Shown: positions 8,713-18,178 of the stretch, piece after piece
How the letters are laid out: every line of letters begins with the position of its first letter
Position numbering within the stretch: the stretch's first letter is position 1
The notes under the pieces: model-generated
Told to the model about the DNA's origin: nothing
Databases searched by the model: none
The model's input: the letters and a program-made list of their open reading frames with translations, nothing else
DNA from: Paenibacillus paridis
GTDB lineage: Bacteria; Bacillota; Bacilli; Paenibacillales; Paenibacillaceae
Reading direction: 5' to 3'
Length of the DNA stretch: 64,000 nt
Assembly (NCBI RefSeq): GCF_006345825.1
Contig: NZ_VCIX01000079.1
Span: 80,133 to 144,132 of the forward strand
Translations under genes and position numbers: made by a program

Positions 8713-11700
8713 TTAAGGAATCAGCTTAAATAGACCATAAACAATCTTGGCTGCTTCTGCTCTCGAAGCATGATCCTTTGGTGCAAAGCGGCTAGCGCCT
8801 TTACCATTAATAATGCCTGCGGCTTGCATTGCGCTGACACTCTCTGCAGCGAATGCGGCAATAGTCGATTGATCGGCAAATGGATTCGTTTCTTCTGAAG
8901 AAGAAAGGTCTACGGCAGCAAGCTTCGATGCGCGATAGGCCATAGCGGCCATCTCTTCTCGCGTAATTTCATCATTTACGCCAAAGCTGCCATCCGTTTT
9001 GCCATTCACAACGCCAAGCGTTTGGGCTAGCGCCACGGCTTGGTAATACCATGCTTCTTGCGACACGTCGCTAAACGTGCTTGTCGCGCTGCTGTCCGTG
9101 AAGGCAAACGCGTTCATCAGCATCGTAATGAATTGAGCTCTCGTTACTTTGCTGCTCGGAGCAAACAATTGGTTGCCGACGCCATTCACAATTTCACGAG
9201 CTGCCAATGCATGGATGCTTTCTTGCGCCCAAGCGACTTGGGAAAGATCCGTGAAAGCAGCAGGCTTGTATACAGCAGCGTATTGACCAGAATGCCCGGC
9301 TTCAAATACTGCTTTCCCTGTTTCAGCATCGAATTTGGCATGCTTAATTAGAGACAGCTTTCCTTGGTCATCGATGTAATAAATGACGACTTGATTAGGA
9401 TTTTCATTCGGCAGCAGCTTATAATCAAGCGATACTTTAAGCCATTTATCGCCCAAGTCAGATTGCTTGCCTCCATTAACGCTTAGCGTAATCGCATAGA
9501 CAGGCTTATCGCCGATTACGGCAGCCGCTTCGGAAGATAAACTTTGTTTGTTAACCCCGGACAAAGAGAGAGCAATGACTGCAGCTTTATCCAGTCCTGG
9601 AGCTATTGGTCCGGTCTTTAGGTTAAACGTTGTGGAACCAAACACAATCTCTACATTCTCAATTCCCTTCTGCTTGGCTGCTTCAAGCTGGCCCGCAGTC
9701 AGTGATAGAATGACTTCTTTAGCAGTATCTGCATTTTGCAGCATAATCGTCACGGACTTATTCACCGCTTGGGCAAGTACCGCTTCGAAATCCGCTTGTG
9801 CTACTTTCAGAAGCAGCTGTCCGTTTTCATTCGGCTTAATCGCAGGCAAGGTCAGTACATGACCTTCAACCTTTGCAACCGGCTCCGGTGCAGAACCTCC
9901 TCCGCTAGGCTGCTCTCCGCCATTGCCTGGGTTTTCTGAATCCTTTTGTCCGGAAATGGTAACGGCAATCGTATCGAAGACGGACGGACGGCCAGCGGAG
10001 ACCGCTTTTACCGTAACGACCCCATCGTTCAAAGCCGTCAATAGACCCGTTTGCGAAATCGATGCTGCTTGCTCCCCGCTTTCGATCAACCATTGTACTT
10101 GTTTGTTCGTAGCGTCAATCGGAAGTACCGATGCATTCAGCTGGAGTGTGCCGCCTTTTGTCGTAATCGCAGCAGCACCGCCTTGGCCGTTGATGACAAT
10201 AGATTCAACCTCAATCTCCTTGTAATTAGAAGGCATGCGCTGCGGCGTCATCGTTGGACCCCACACTTCCATTAAGTCAGGGCCGTTCGCCTGCGGAACG
10301 AATTGTACGCGGTCAATCGCAAGCTTTCTTGGCTCTGTTTGGCCAATTCCATAATGCACATGATAAACCATAAACAATTCTTTCCCGTCAGGGGATTGCA
10401 CGAGCGAGTGATGCCCTGCTCCCGGCACGAGCTCATTAGCTTTCATAATCGGATTGAACTCGTATTTGGTCCACGGCCCAGTAGGCGTAGGAGCAGTCGC
10501 ATAGCCTACTCCGTAATCAGGACTTTGGAAATGGTTTCCTGAATACGTCATGTAATAAGTTCCCTTGTGTTTAATGACAAATGGGCCTTCATTAATGCTA
10601 GCGACCGGCTGCTTCTGGCTTTTCTCCCAAGCCTGCGTCGGCGCAAATACAAATTGAACCGTATCTTCTTTGATTGTTTTCATATCATCGTTCATTTCAG
10701 CAACCATAATATGGTTATCATTATTGAAACGAACAAAGTACAAATAGGTTTTCCCGTCTTCATCCGTAAAGATATGCGCGTCAATCTCAGGCGTATTCAG
10801 ATGAATAGGCGCTTGTACCTCTTGAACAAAAGGTCCGAGCGGCGAATCGCTTGTGGCAACGGCGAGACGTTCCTCAACGGCATAGTACATATAGAATGTA
10901 CCGTTTTTCTCAATGACCTCCGGCGCCCAGAAGCGGTTGTTACCCCATGAATTTTTGTTTTCCAGCGCATAACCATGCTCCTGCCAGTTAGCAAGATCCG
11001 ATGACGAATACACCTTAATGCCATTTGGCATATTCGGATAATCGGCGGTATTTGTACCGTACAGGTAATAGACGCCTTCATAGAACAACACATGCGGATC
11101 AGCAATATCAGGAAGCTGTTCCGTATTCGTATAGGTTGGGCCTGTGAGCGTTTCCGCGTAAGCGCTAACCTTCACATTGTCAAACTGTGCTTTGGCATTA
11201 AACGTTCTAAAGCCAATGGAGCTTGTTGCAAGGTGGGTCGATTCCGCTACGTCAAACTTAGGATACGGATTGACATTCAGCGGGTTGTCATTGATGTAAA
11301 CCTGGATGTGGTCTTCACTCGCAATAATTTTAATGGTATACCATTCGTTTGCTTGAATCGGAAGATTTCTTGTTGCGAGCTCTCTCCACTTCCCGTTTGT
11401 GAAACTGCCTAAAACAGCAGACTTGTTCGCCGCATTAATGCCGACATAATAACCGTCCAATGCATCAGGGCCCACGGCCGGGTTAGAAGCTCTAAATACG
11501 AGTCCGGCTTCCGTTCCGCTAACAATCTTCACGTCCGTTTCCAACACGTAATCGGTAAAGTTCATGCTATTCAGGATGGCTTTGTAGCCCGCTCCGCTCG
11601 ATACCGTATAGGCACCCTCGCTTTCTGACCATACGCCGCCGTAAGTGCTCCATTCGGTAGGATCTAAACTGGAGAAATCTTCACTGTACAGCACTTCACC

Positions 11701-14700
11701 CGGCTTAATCGCCCCTACTACCGTGACGGTAGCTCGCGAAGTGAAATCCCCATTTTTAGAAGTTGCCTTAATGACTGCTCTGCCTGGCGATACGCCAACA
11801 ACTAATCCTGTTTCGCTTACAGTCGCAATGCTTTCATTAGAAGATGACCATGTTACATCGGACCCGCTCTTGCCTTCATTCACGAGCTGAATCTTCTCGC
11901 CAGCCTGCAAATGGGCTGATTTCGGTGCGAGATCAACGCCTCCCTCGATCGTTCTAACCGCGATATAATCAAAAGTCGCATCGATAGGATCGTTAGGCGC
12001 AACGACATTGCTCGCGAAAAACCCGACTTTTATTGAGCTTAAGTCAACGGTCATTGCATCAGCAGCTTGAATCCATTCATAGCCGTTCCAGTAATAAGTC
12101 GTATACACATTGCCTAATTTTTTAATTTTCAGCGTGAGTGTATCGCCTCCAGGATGATTAACGAAATTAGTTGCCTTTTGGTATTTCCGGTCTATTTCGT
12201 ACGCGGTTTCGATAATTTGGCCGCTAGCCCACACATGAGATAGCTTCACAAAATGGTCGGCATCCTGCCATACGATCAAGCCTGCTTGCTGATGGTTTTT
12301 GGTAACTGGGGCCGTCAGCTTCGTTACCAATTCGAAATCGCTGCCTGCCGCAACATTTTTCAAGAACACATTATTTAATGAGTTGTTATCTTGATAAATA
12401 TCCGTAGCCGTTGTTCGCAGCGTCATAAAGCCAGGGTTTTTCGTCAAGCTCCAGTTAGAAGCAAGCTCTTGGTACACCGACCAATCCTTATTCAGCTCGG
12501 GAGCATCAAAATGATCCACTATAAATGCAGAAAGATTAGGCTCCTGCGACTCAGGCAGTACGTTAACCGTGCTTTCTGCTAAAATGCTTTCATTCGCTGC
12601 GCTTACCACGCGGATTTGCGTCGTTCCCGGCTGTTTCGCAGTGATCTCAAACATTGTGCGTCCTGTCAATGAATCCTTGCCCACAACAGCCGCTGTCGCT
12701 ACATTCGGATTGGAAGAGGTAATCGTTACATTCTTATCCGAAATCATCATTGGTTTGATGGTTGAAGTAAGCGCCGTTACAGCTCCAATCGCTACATTAA
12801 GAACGGACTTATCCAAGCTAAGCGATTCAATTGGAAGCTTATTGGCAGGTTCCGCCACAAGACGTTCAAGCACGATATAGTCAATCTGAGCAAAATTCGT
12901 TTTCTTCGAAAGCCGGATTGTGTTCGATCCCGCTTCCAACGTCACATCGACGGAGGACGGATTCGTATGGCCCCAGCCATAGTTTCTGTAAGCGATGGCT
13001 TGCCCCTTCGTTCCGTTCACGGATACGTCATGCTCGGCAATGGCACCGCCTGAGCTTCCATTCTCAGCCATGACGATCAAGCTGTATTCTCCGGCACTAG
13101 CCGCTTCGACGTTAAATTCTACAAAGTCGTTGCTTGCTGCATCGAGCTGTCCTACAACTTTCCCGCCAGAGCTGTTCTCCGATTGGACGACAGCTGCGCT
13201 GCCATGAAGCACGGCATCCTCTGCTTCATACCTATGGCGATCAATCAATGGCGTGCCGCTTGGCTGTTCCACCAGCGCATTGTAAGCAACTGGCGTGCCG
13301 AAATTCGGCGTGCCATCCGCATTCCAAGTAAATTTCTGTGCTCTTACGCTCCGATTCCCCCAGCTTCCGCCCGACTTCATGGTCGCGTGGTAAACGATCC
13401 AATCCTCTTTCCCATCAGGCGAGGTTGTAAACGTGTTATGCCCCGGTCCGAAACTCATTGGCGCTTTGGTGAATACGGGTCCGCTTTTTGTCCACGATGC
13501 GGCATTAAGCAGGTTACCGTCTGTGTTGGTAAGCATGCCTAGAGTGTACTCATCGGTCCAGCTTCCGCTTGCGGAGTATACAACGAACACCTTGCCATCC
13601 TTTTTCAATATTTCCGGTCCTTCGTTAATGTATGGCGAGCCATTCAATTCCCATGGTTTTTCAGGGGTAGAAAGCAATACTCTTGGTCCGTTTATCGTCC
13701 ATGGATTGCTCATTGGCGCAATATAAAGGTTCTGCCTTACATTCGTGTTGCCTTCCCATCCTGACCATACAAAATACAAGGATTGGTTGTCAGCTTGCAA
13801 GACCGCGCCGTCAATTGCCCATTTGTCAGTTGAATCAGCGACTTTTCCTTTGAAAGTGTAGGTTCCTTGCGGATCCTGCGAGTTGCCTTCCAAGGCATAC
13901 ATACGATGGTTGTTGTTGTTTCCGTCATCCGCAGCAAAATAGATATACCATTTGCCATTAATATACTGCAGCTCCGGTGCCCAAATTTCTTTCGAGTACA
14001 TCGTTCCTGCAGGCGGCGTATAAACGGTTACCCGTGGGGATGATCCGATATCTTCCAATCGTTTGGCTTTGGCAACGACAAGTGACGTGTCATTATCTGA
14101 TTTTGCATAATAATAATAGCCATCCTTGAATACGATCGTCGGGTCTGCGGAGCCCGCGGGTCCCGATACCGGTACGATCGGATTAGTAAAGGTCGTTGCG
14201 GCTTGCACCGTTACCGCTGCAGCAGCAGAGAATCCGCCATCGGCTGAAGTCACCGTAATCGTGGCCGTACCTTCGGCTATTCCCTTTACAGTGCCATCTG
14301 TTCCGACATGGGCAATGCCTGGTTTGCTGGAGCTCCAGGTCAACTGCTGGTTCGAGGCATTTACCGGCTTAAGCGTCGCTAGCAGCGTCTCTTTTTGCCC
14401 AACCTTTACCGTAATTGCAGAAGGCGTCAAGCTCACTGATTCAACCGGTATCTCCGAATAAACCGGCAGCAACACTTGTTTCGCCAGGTTTGGCCCCGCC
14501 CATTTCACGTGCATGCTCGCATCTCCGGCAGCATGGACATACTCGATCGTCACGGCCAGTTTTTCTCCGCCTGTCAGCGCGATCGTCCCGCTCACTTCTT
14601 CTCTGCCATGTGATTGCTTGTTGATGACTTGAATGTCGTCAATCCATACTCTTGCAATGTTGTCGCTGTCTGCAAAAATTGTATAATTGCCTGTTGCGCC

Positions 14701-17700
14701 GGGCTGGATCGTCCCTGTCCACCGGATCGAGAAGTTATCCTCGCCAATGCCTACGGATGAATCAGGCGATCCCGTCCCTCTCTCATTGCCAAGGTCGAAA
14801 TCAACACGCGGGGTGATCGATTTCTTGACAGGCTGTTCGAAGTTGCTGTCTTTAAAATACTGTACGCCGAAGATCGGCAGCGTATCGTAGGCATCGCCTA
14901 CCAAAGCTTTAATATCATTGACATCCCAAGGATGGCCGTCTGGATAAACAACGCCATGGAATGGCACGGCCGGCTCTTCCGTCAGCGGATTAACATCGCT
15001 TCCCCAAGGGAATCTTGTGTTATCACGGCCAATCCCGAGTGACCACATGACAAAGCCCAATCCTTTTTTGCCAAAATTGTTGACTACTCCCGGAACCGAT
15101 TGCGTTAGACGATTCATGACCTCATCGGCAAGCACGCCTTGATTTGGCCCGTATCTGTCCGGATAGGTAGGGTAATCGGATTCATAGGGATGGTACGTAA
15201 TGAAGTCAGAGAACGGTCCGCCCGAGAATTGGCCTCCTGTGGAGGTAACCGGAATCGTGGAGCCCGTTTCCTTAATCCAAATTCGCGAATCGTTCATTAT
15301 TTGTTTCGTAACAGTGTCCATCAAGCCGCTTTCGCCATTGCTTGGCTCGTTGTAGACGTTCCACACCGCAATTCGATCATCGTTCTTAAATGCGCCTACT
15401 ACCCCTTGCACGTAAGCTTTGAGCTTTTCCTTGTTAGCCGCATAATCTGCTTTCACCGTATCGCCTGGAGCTTCGACCCATTGGCTGTTATGCGCGCCGT
15501 ATCTAGGTTTTGGCTGATCGCCCCAAACCGGGAAATCGCCCCAGCAATCGTCAAAAAATACGAGCTCGACTTTAATGCCATATTGATCTGCTAAGGAAAG
15601 GAAATCTTCTAGGTTAGCTAAGAAATTCACCTGATCATTTTCCCACAATAGGTTATGCATAAATACCCTTACGAAATTAATGCCATACGTTTTGGCATAG
15701 GAGAGCTCACGATCATTAATTTCATGGTCATAGCTGCGCCATTGCTCAATTTGATTGACTGCGCTAGTCGGAACGAAGACGGCGCCTTGTACCCATGACC
15801 AGTCAAAAACAGGAAGCGTTACTGCGCCGGTGTCCGTGACCTTAATATTGTCATAGGCTGCGTCTACGAGAAACGTCCTAAGGCCGATTGCGCCTTGCGT
15901 ATACGTACGGTCTACTACGCTGACTACAACCTCGTCATTGATATATACCTCGATGTTACTTCCTTCAGCAACGACCTTTAACCGGTAGACCGTATTTTGG
16001 CTAATCGGATAAGGAATGGAGGCCAGCTCTGTCCAATTGTTGTTGAACTTCCCAACCTGAACACGCCCATTCACGGCTATACCCGCAAAGTAGCCTTTAA
16101 GGTTATCTGTACCAACCGTAGGATTGCTGACTCTGAAAAGCACACCCGCATTCTCGTCTCTTTCGCCTTTGCTTACAGAGATATCCGTTTCGTAGGTGAA
16201 ATTGCTGTAATTGGTGTTATTTGCAATGGATTTGAAGCCTGAGCCTTCGCCTACTTTATATTTCCCGTCGGTCACGCTCCAAGAACCGCCATAGGTTGTC
16301 CAACCCGTTGCGTTCCCGCTGTCAAAGCCTTCATTAAAAGTTGCGGCTTTGCTCGTTAAGCTCGTCAATTTAAAGTTATCGTAAGTAACAAGATTGTTAT
16401 CATTCCAAGCTCTGAGCCCGATCTTGCCTGCTTGATACTCCGTATCCGCGAATTGATACTCCAATTTGCCATTTACATAAATGTAATAGGTTGAACCGTA
16501 GCCTACCACTTTCAAATGGTTGTTCTGGTTTGGATAAACGGCCGCGAATGATTTTGCAATTCCCGTCCAGCTTCCGCTGCCATTATTACCGGCCGCATTC
16601 ATTTTCCCGACTTCAAGCGTACCGTCTGCAGCAATCCCTGCATAATAGCCGCTCATCTTATCCGCACCGTTGCCCGGATCGGCAACCCTGAATATGAAGC
16701 CGCTGTTTTGCCAGCTTGCATAAGGATTAATATCGGCCTCTACGATGAAATGCTCAGGCGATGCATCAAGCAGCGCCTTGTCGCCCCTGCTGTTCGTTAC
16801 TTGGTATTTGCCGCCAACCGCTTGCCAATTCGCTGTTTGTGTACCGGTAAAGGTTGACCACTGCTGGGTAAGCCCATTGTCGAAATCATCCTTTAATTCC
16901 CCGTCGCTTCTAGCGATGACATAAGCTGCTTCCACCGTATCCGACACCGTTTCGCCTGCTTTCTCCGCATAGGCACGAATATTCGTGACCGTCCCTACTG
17001 TAATTGGAGAAGTATAAAGGGGAGAATTCCCGTTTGGCTGACTACCGTCAGTCGTATAACGAATCGTTGCCCCAACCGATGCCGAAGTGATTGAAACCGT
17101 TTGCAACGAATCGTACTGCCCTGGCGCAATGCTGAACTCCGGTGCGGCTGTTGTCTGCTCGAAGCGCTCTCTAACGACGATATTATCTACCGTAGAGGTT
17201 CCCCACCAGGTCCGAAGCCCGATTTGGCCGCCTTCCGTAATTTGTCTGCCGTCATTATCGATTAAGTCAATCACTGGCGTGACCATGTCATTCAGGAAGA
17301 CTTGAATATGGTTACCGATTGCGACCACTTTCACATGGCCTTGGTTCCACTTGACCGGAACGATCTTCAGCTCCTTCCACTCATCGCCATTACCTGTTAC
17401 TCTTCCGAGCGTCATTTTCTTGTCTACCGTTAATGCCGCGTAATAGCCCGTATAGCCGTCAGCCACATTATCCGATACGTTATTTACTCTGAAGAGCAGC
17501 CCTGTGCCATCTGAATTGATGCCTCCGATTTTCAGATCAGCTTCATATTGCACGTTTTGAAAATAAGTGCTGGATGCTACCGTTTTGGCACCGGGAGAGC
17601 CGTTAATCCGATATTGCTTTGCCGAATTCACCTCCCAAACGCCGCGATTTTGCGGATCCATGGATCCATATGAGGTCCATCCCTCTGCATCCCCGTCATT

Positions 17701-17874
17701 AAAGTCCTCAATAAAGATGCTCTGTACTGCTGCAGCTGCTGTTAATGCTTCTGTCGCTGATTCTGCTGCTGCCATTTTTGCCGGCGGCAGGAATGAAACG
17801 AACAAACTCGCACATAGCATTAACGCCATAGCTTTGCGAAGCGATTGTTTCGCACCGATTACTGAAATTTTCAC
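8713..17874 (-). CDS. giant SLH-anchored multi-domain glycoside hydrolase (clan-A-like barrel plus two GH43 domains)
   Basis: 3053 residues; GTG start with AGGAGG 10 nt upstream. Order: signal peptide 1-37; CBM66/DUF1080-like module 52-238; chitobiase C-terminal-like 243-320; CBM66-like 327-506 and 512-681; a TIM-barrel hydrolase about 690-1000 with VYNEPS (candidate acid/base E843) and candidate nucleophile E918 in LADEVMNR; PA14-like 1000-1138; Big_2 1143-1223; GH43 about 1226-1540 (D1244, D1355, E1418; resembles exo-arabinofuranosidases); CBM6/35-like 1549-1671; Big_2 1682-1773; DUF1349-like 1785-1974; Big_2 1979-2053; CBM66-like 2060-2240; second GH43 2243-2545 (D2259, D2365, E2429); Big_2-like 2553-2640; Gly/Pro linker; unrecognised ~200-residue domain; three SLH repeats 2873-3046. 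It should sit on the cell wall and trim arabinan or arabinoxylan side chains. Domain calls are firm for GH43 and SLH, weaker for the barrel's family. Frame is open throughout. Confidence 0.93.
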   Translation of the reverse strand: MKISVIGAKQSLRKAMALMLCASLFVSFLPPAKMAAAESATEALTAAAAVQSIFIEDFNDGDAEGWTSYGSMDPQNRGVWEVNSAKQYRINGSPGAKTVASSTYFQNVQYEADLKIGGINSDGTGLLFRVNNVSDNVADGYTGYYAALTVDKKMTLGRVTGNGDEWKELKIVPVKWNQGHVKVVAIGNHIQVFLNDMVTPVIDLIDNDGRQITEGGQIGLRTWWGTSTVDNIVVRERFEQTTAAPEFSIAPGQYDSLQTVSITSASVGATIRYTTDGSQPNGNSPLYTSPITVGTVTNIRAYAEKAGETVSDTVEAAYVIARSDGELKDDFDNGLTQQWSTFTGTQTANWQAVGGKYQVTNSRGDKALLDASPEHFIVEADINPYASWQNSGFIFRVADPGNGADKMSGYYAGIAADGTLEVGKMNAAGNNGSGSWTGIAKSFAAVYPNQNNHLKVVGYGSTYYIYVNGKLEYQFADTEYQAGKIGLRAWNDNNLVTYDNFKLTSLTSKAATFNEGFDSGNATGWTTYGGSWSVTDGKYKVGEGSGFKSIANNTNYSNFTYETDISVSKGERDENAGVLFRVSNPTVGTDNLKGYFAGIAVNGRVQVGKFNNNWTELASIPYPISQNTVYRLKVVAEGSNIEVYINDEVVVSVVDRTYTQGAIGLRTFLVDAAYDNIKVTDTGAVTLPVFDWSWVQGAVFVPTSAVNQIEQWRSYDHEINDRELSYAKTYGINFVRVFMHNLLWENDQVNFLANLEDFLSLADQYGIKVELVFFDDCWGDFPVWGDQPKPRYGAHNSQWVEAPGDTVKADYAANKEKLKAYVQGVVGAFKNDDRIAVWNVYNEPSNGESGLMDTVTKQIMNDSRIWIKETGSTIPVTSTGGQFSGGPFSDFITYHPYESDYPTYPDRYGPNQGVLADEVMNRLTQSVPGVVNNFGKKGLGFVMWSLGIGRDNTRFPWGSDVNPLTEEPAVPFHGVVYPDGHPWDVNDIKALVGDAYDTLPIFGVQYFKDSNFEQPVKKSITPRVDFDLGNERGTGSPDSSVGIGEDNFSIRWTGTIQPGATGNYTIFADSDNIARVWIDDIQVINKQSHGREEVSGTIALTGGEKLAVTIEYVHAAGDASMHVKWAGPNLAKQVLLPVYSEIPVESVSLTPSAITVKVGQKETLLATLKPVNASNQQLTWSSSKPGIAHVGTDGTVKGIAEGTATITVTSADGGFSAAAAVTVQAATTFTNPIVPVSGPAGSADPTIVFKDGYYYYAKSDNDTSLVVAKAKRLEDIGSSPRVTVYTPPAGTMYSKEIWAPELQYINGKWYIYFAADDGNNNNHRMYALEGNSQDPQGTYTFKGKVADSTDKWAIDGAVLQADNQSLYFVWSGWEGNTNVRQNLYIAPMSNPWTINGPRVLLSTPEKPWELNGSPYINEGPEILKKDGKVFVVYSASGSWTDEYTLGMLTNTDGNLLNAASWTKSGPVFTKAPMSFGPGHNTFTTSPDGKEDWIVYHATMKSGGSWGNRSVRAQKFTWNADGTPNFGTPVAYNALVEQPSGTPLIDRHRYEAEDAVLHGSAAVVQSENSSGGKVVGQLDAASNDFVEFNVEAASAGEYSLIVMAENGSSGGAIAEHDVSVNGTKGQAIAYRNYGWGHTNPSSVDVTLEAGSNTIRLSKKTNFAQIDYIVLERLVAEPANKLPIESLSLDKSVLNVAIGAVTALTSTIKPMMISDKNVTITSSNPNVATAAVVGKDSLTGRTMFEITAKQPGTTQIRVVSAANESILAESTVNVLPESQEPNLSAFIVDHFDAPELNKDWSVYQELASNWSLTKNPGFMTLRTTATDIYQDNNSLNNVFLKNVAAGSDFELVTKLTAPVTKNHQQAGLIVWQDADHFVKLSHVWASGQIIETAYEIDRKYQKATNFVNHPGGDTLTLKIKKLGNVYTTYYWNGYEWIQAADAMTVDLSSIKVGFFASNVVAPNDPIDATFDYIAVRTIEGGVDLAPKSAHLQAGEKIQLVNEGKSGSDVTWSSSNESIATVSETGLVVGVSPGRAVIKATSKNGDFTSRATVTVVGAIKPGEVLYSEDFSSLDPTEWSTYGGVWSESEGAYTVSSGAGYKAILNSMNFTDYVLETDVKIVSGTEAGLVFRASNPAVGPDALDGYYVGINAANKSAVLGSFTNGKWRELATRNLPIQANEWYTIKIIASEDHIQVYINDNPLNVNPYPKFDVAESTHLATSSIGFRTFNAKAQFDNVKVSAYAETLTGPTYTNTEQLPDIADPHVLFYEGVYYLYGTNTADYPNMPNGIKVYSSSDLANWQEHGYALENKNSWGNNRFWAPEVIEKNGTFYMYYAVEERLAVATSDSPLGPFVQEVQAPIHLNTPEIDAHIFTDEDGKTYLYFVRFNNDNHIMVAEMNDDMKTIKEDTVQFVFAPTQAWEKSQKQPVASINEGPFVIKHKGTYYMTYSGNHFQSPDYGVGYATAPTPTGPWTKYEFNPIMKANELVPGAGHHSLVQSPDGKELFMVYHVHYGIGQTEPRKLAIDRVQFVPQANGPDLMEVWGPTMTPQRMPSNYKEIEVESIVINGQGGAAAITTKGGTLQLNASVLPIDATNKQVQWLIESGEQAASISQTGLLTALNDGVVTVKAVSAGRPSVFDTIAVTISGQKDSENPGNGGEQPSGGGSAPEPVAKVEGHVLTLPAIKPNENGQLLLKVAQADFEAVLAQAVNKSVTIMLQNADTAKEVILSLTAGQLEAAKQKGIENVEIVFGSTTFNLKTGPIAPGLDKAAVIALSLSGVNKQSLSSEAAAVIGDKPVYAITLSVNGGKQSDLGDKWLKVSLDYKLLPNENPNQVVIYYIDDQGKLSLIKHAKFDAETGKAVFEAGHSGQYAAVYKPAAFTDLSQVAWAQESIHALAAREIVNGVGNQLFAPSSKVTRAQFITMLMNAFAFTDSSATSTFSDVSQEAWYYQAVALAQTLGVVNGKTDGSFGVNDEITREEMAAMAYRASKLAAVDLSSSEETNPFADQSTIAAFAAESVSAMQAAGIINGKGASRFAPKDHASRAEAAKIVYGLFKLIP

Positions 17875-18178
17875 CGCAATCTTTCCTCCTGTTTCGTCAA
17901 TTGTCGTACAACCATGGTTAGACCTTGACGCTTACCAAGTCTTAAGCCTTACTCTCCTCGCCATAAGTAAGCCATGGTTCATTCATTATAGAGGATTCTT
18001 TTCCGTCTAGTATTTATAATAAACAGTCTTTATTTATATATTTCCGCTCTAAAAAGCGAGAATGATTGGTTTTGCGACATAAAACGCATAAATATATGAA
18101 ATAACCGAATAAACTAAAGATTTCAGGACTTTTGTCCCTTAACATTTATAGTAATTATTTCCCAGGGAGGTTTTACAC
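17875..18178. promoter_or_regulatory. divergent intergenic region upstream of giant hydrolase and chemoreceptor
   Basis: 304 nt without a gene. On the minus strand a TATAAT lies at 17985-17990 but has no good -35 at 17 nt, suggesting activator-dependent transcription with a 5' leader of about 100 nt. A palindrome AACCATGGTT (17910-17919) and a related GCCATGGTTC (17971-17980) flank the leader start. The chemoreceptor SD (AGGGAGG) is at 18165-18171. No factor can be assigned. Confidence 0.4.

Noticed and set aside
18080..18130. Sigma-D type motility promoter upstream of the chemoreceptor (TAAA and CCGAATAA)
   Set aside because: Spacing is about 12 nt, shorter than the usual 14-16, and the -10 is imperfect; too weak to annotate.
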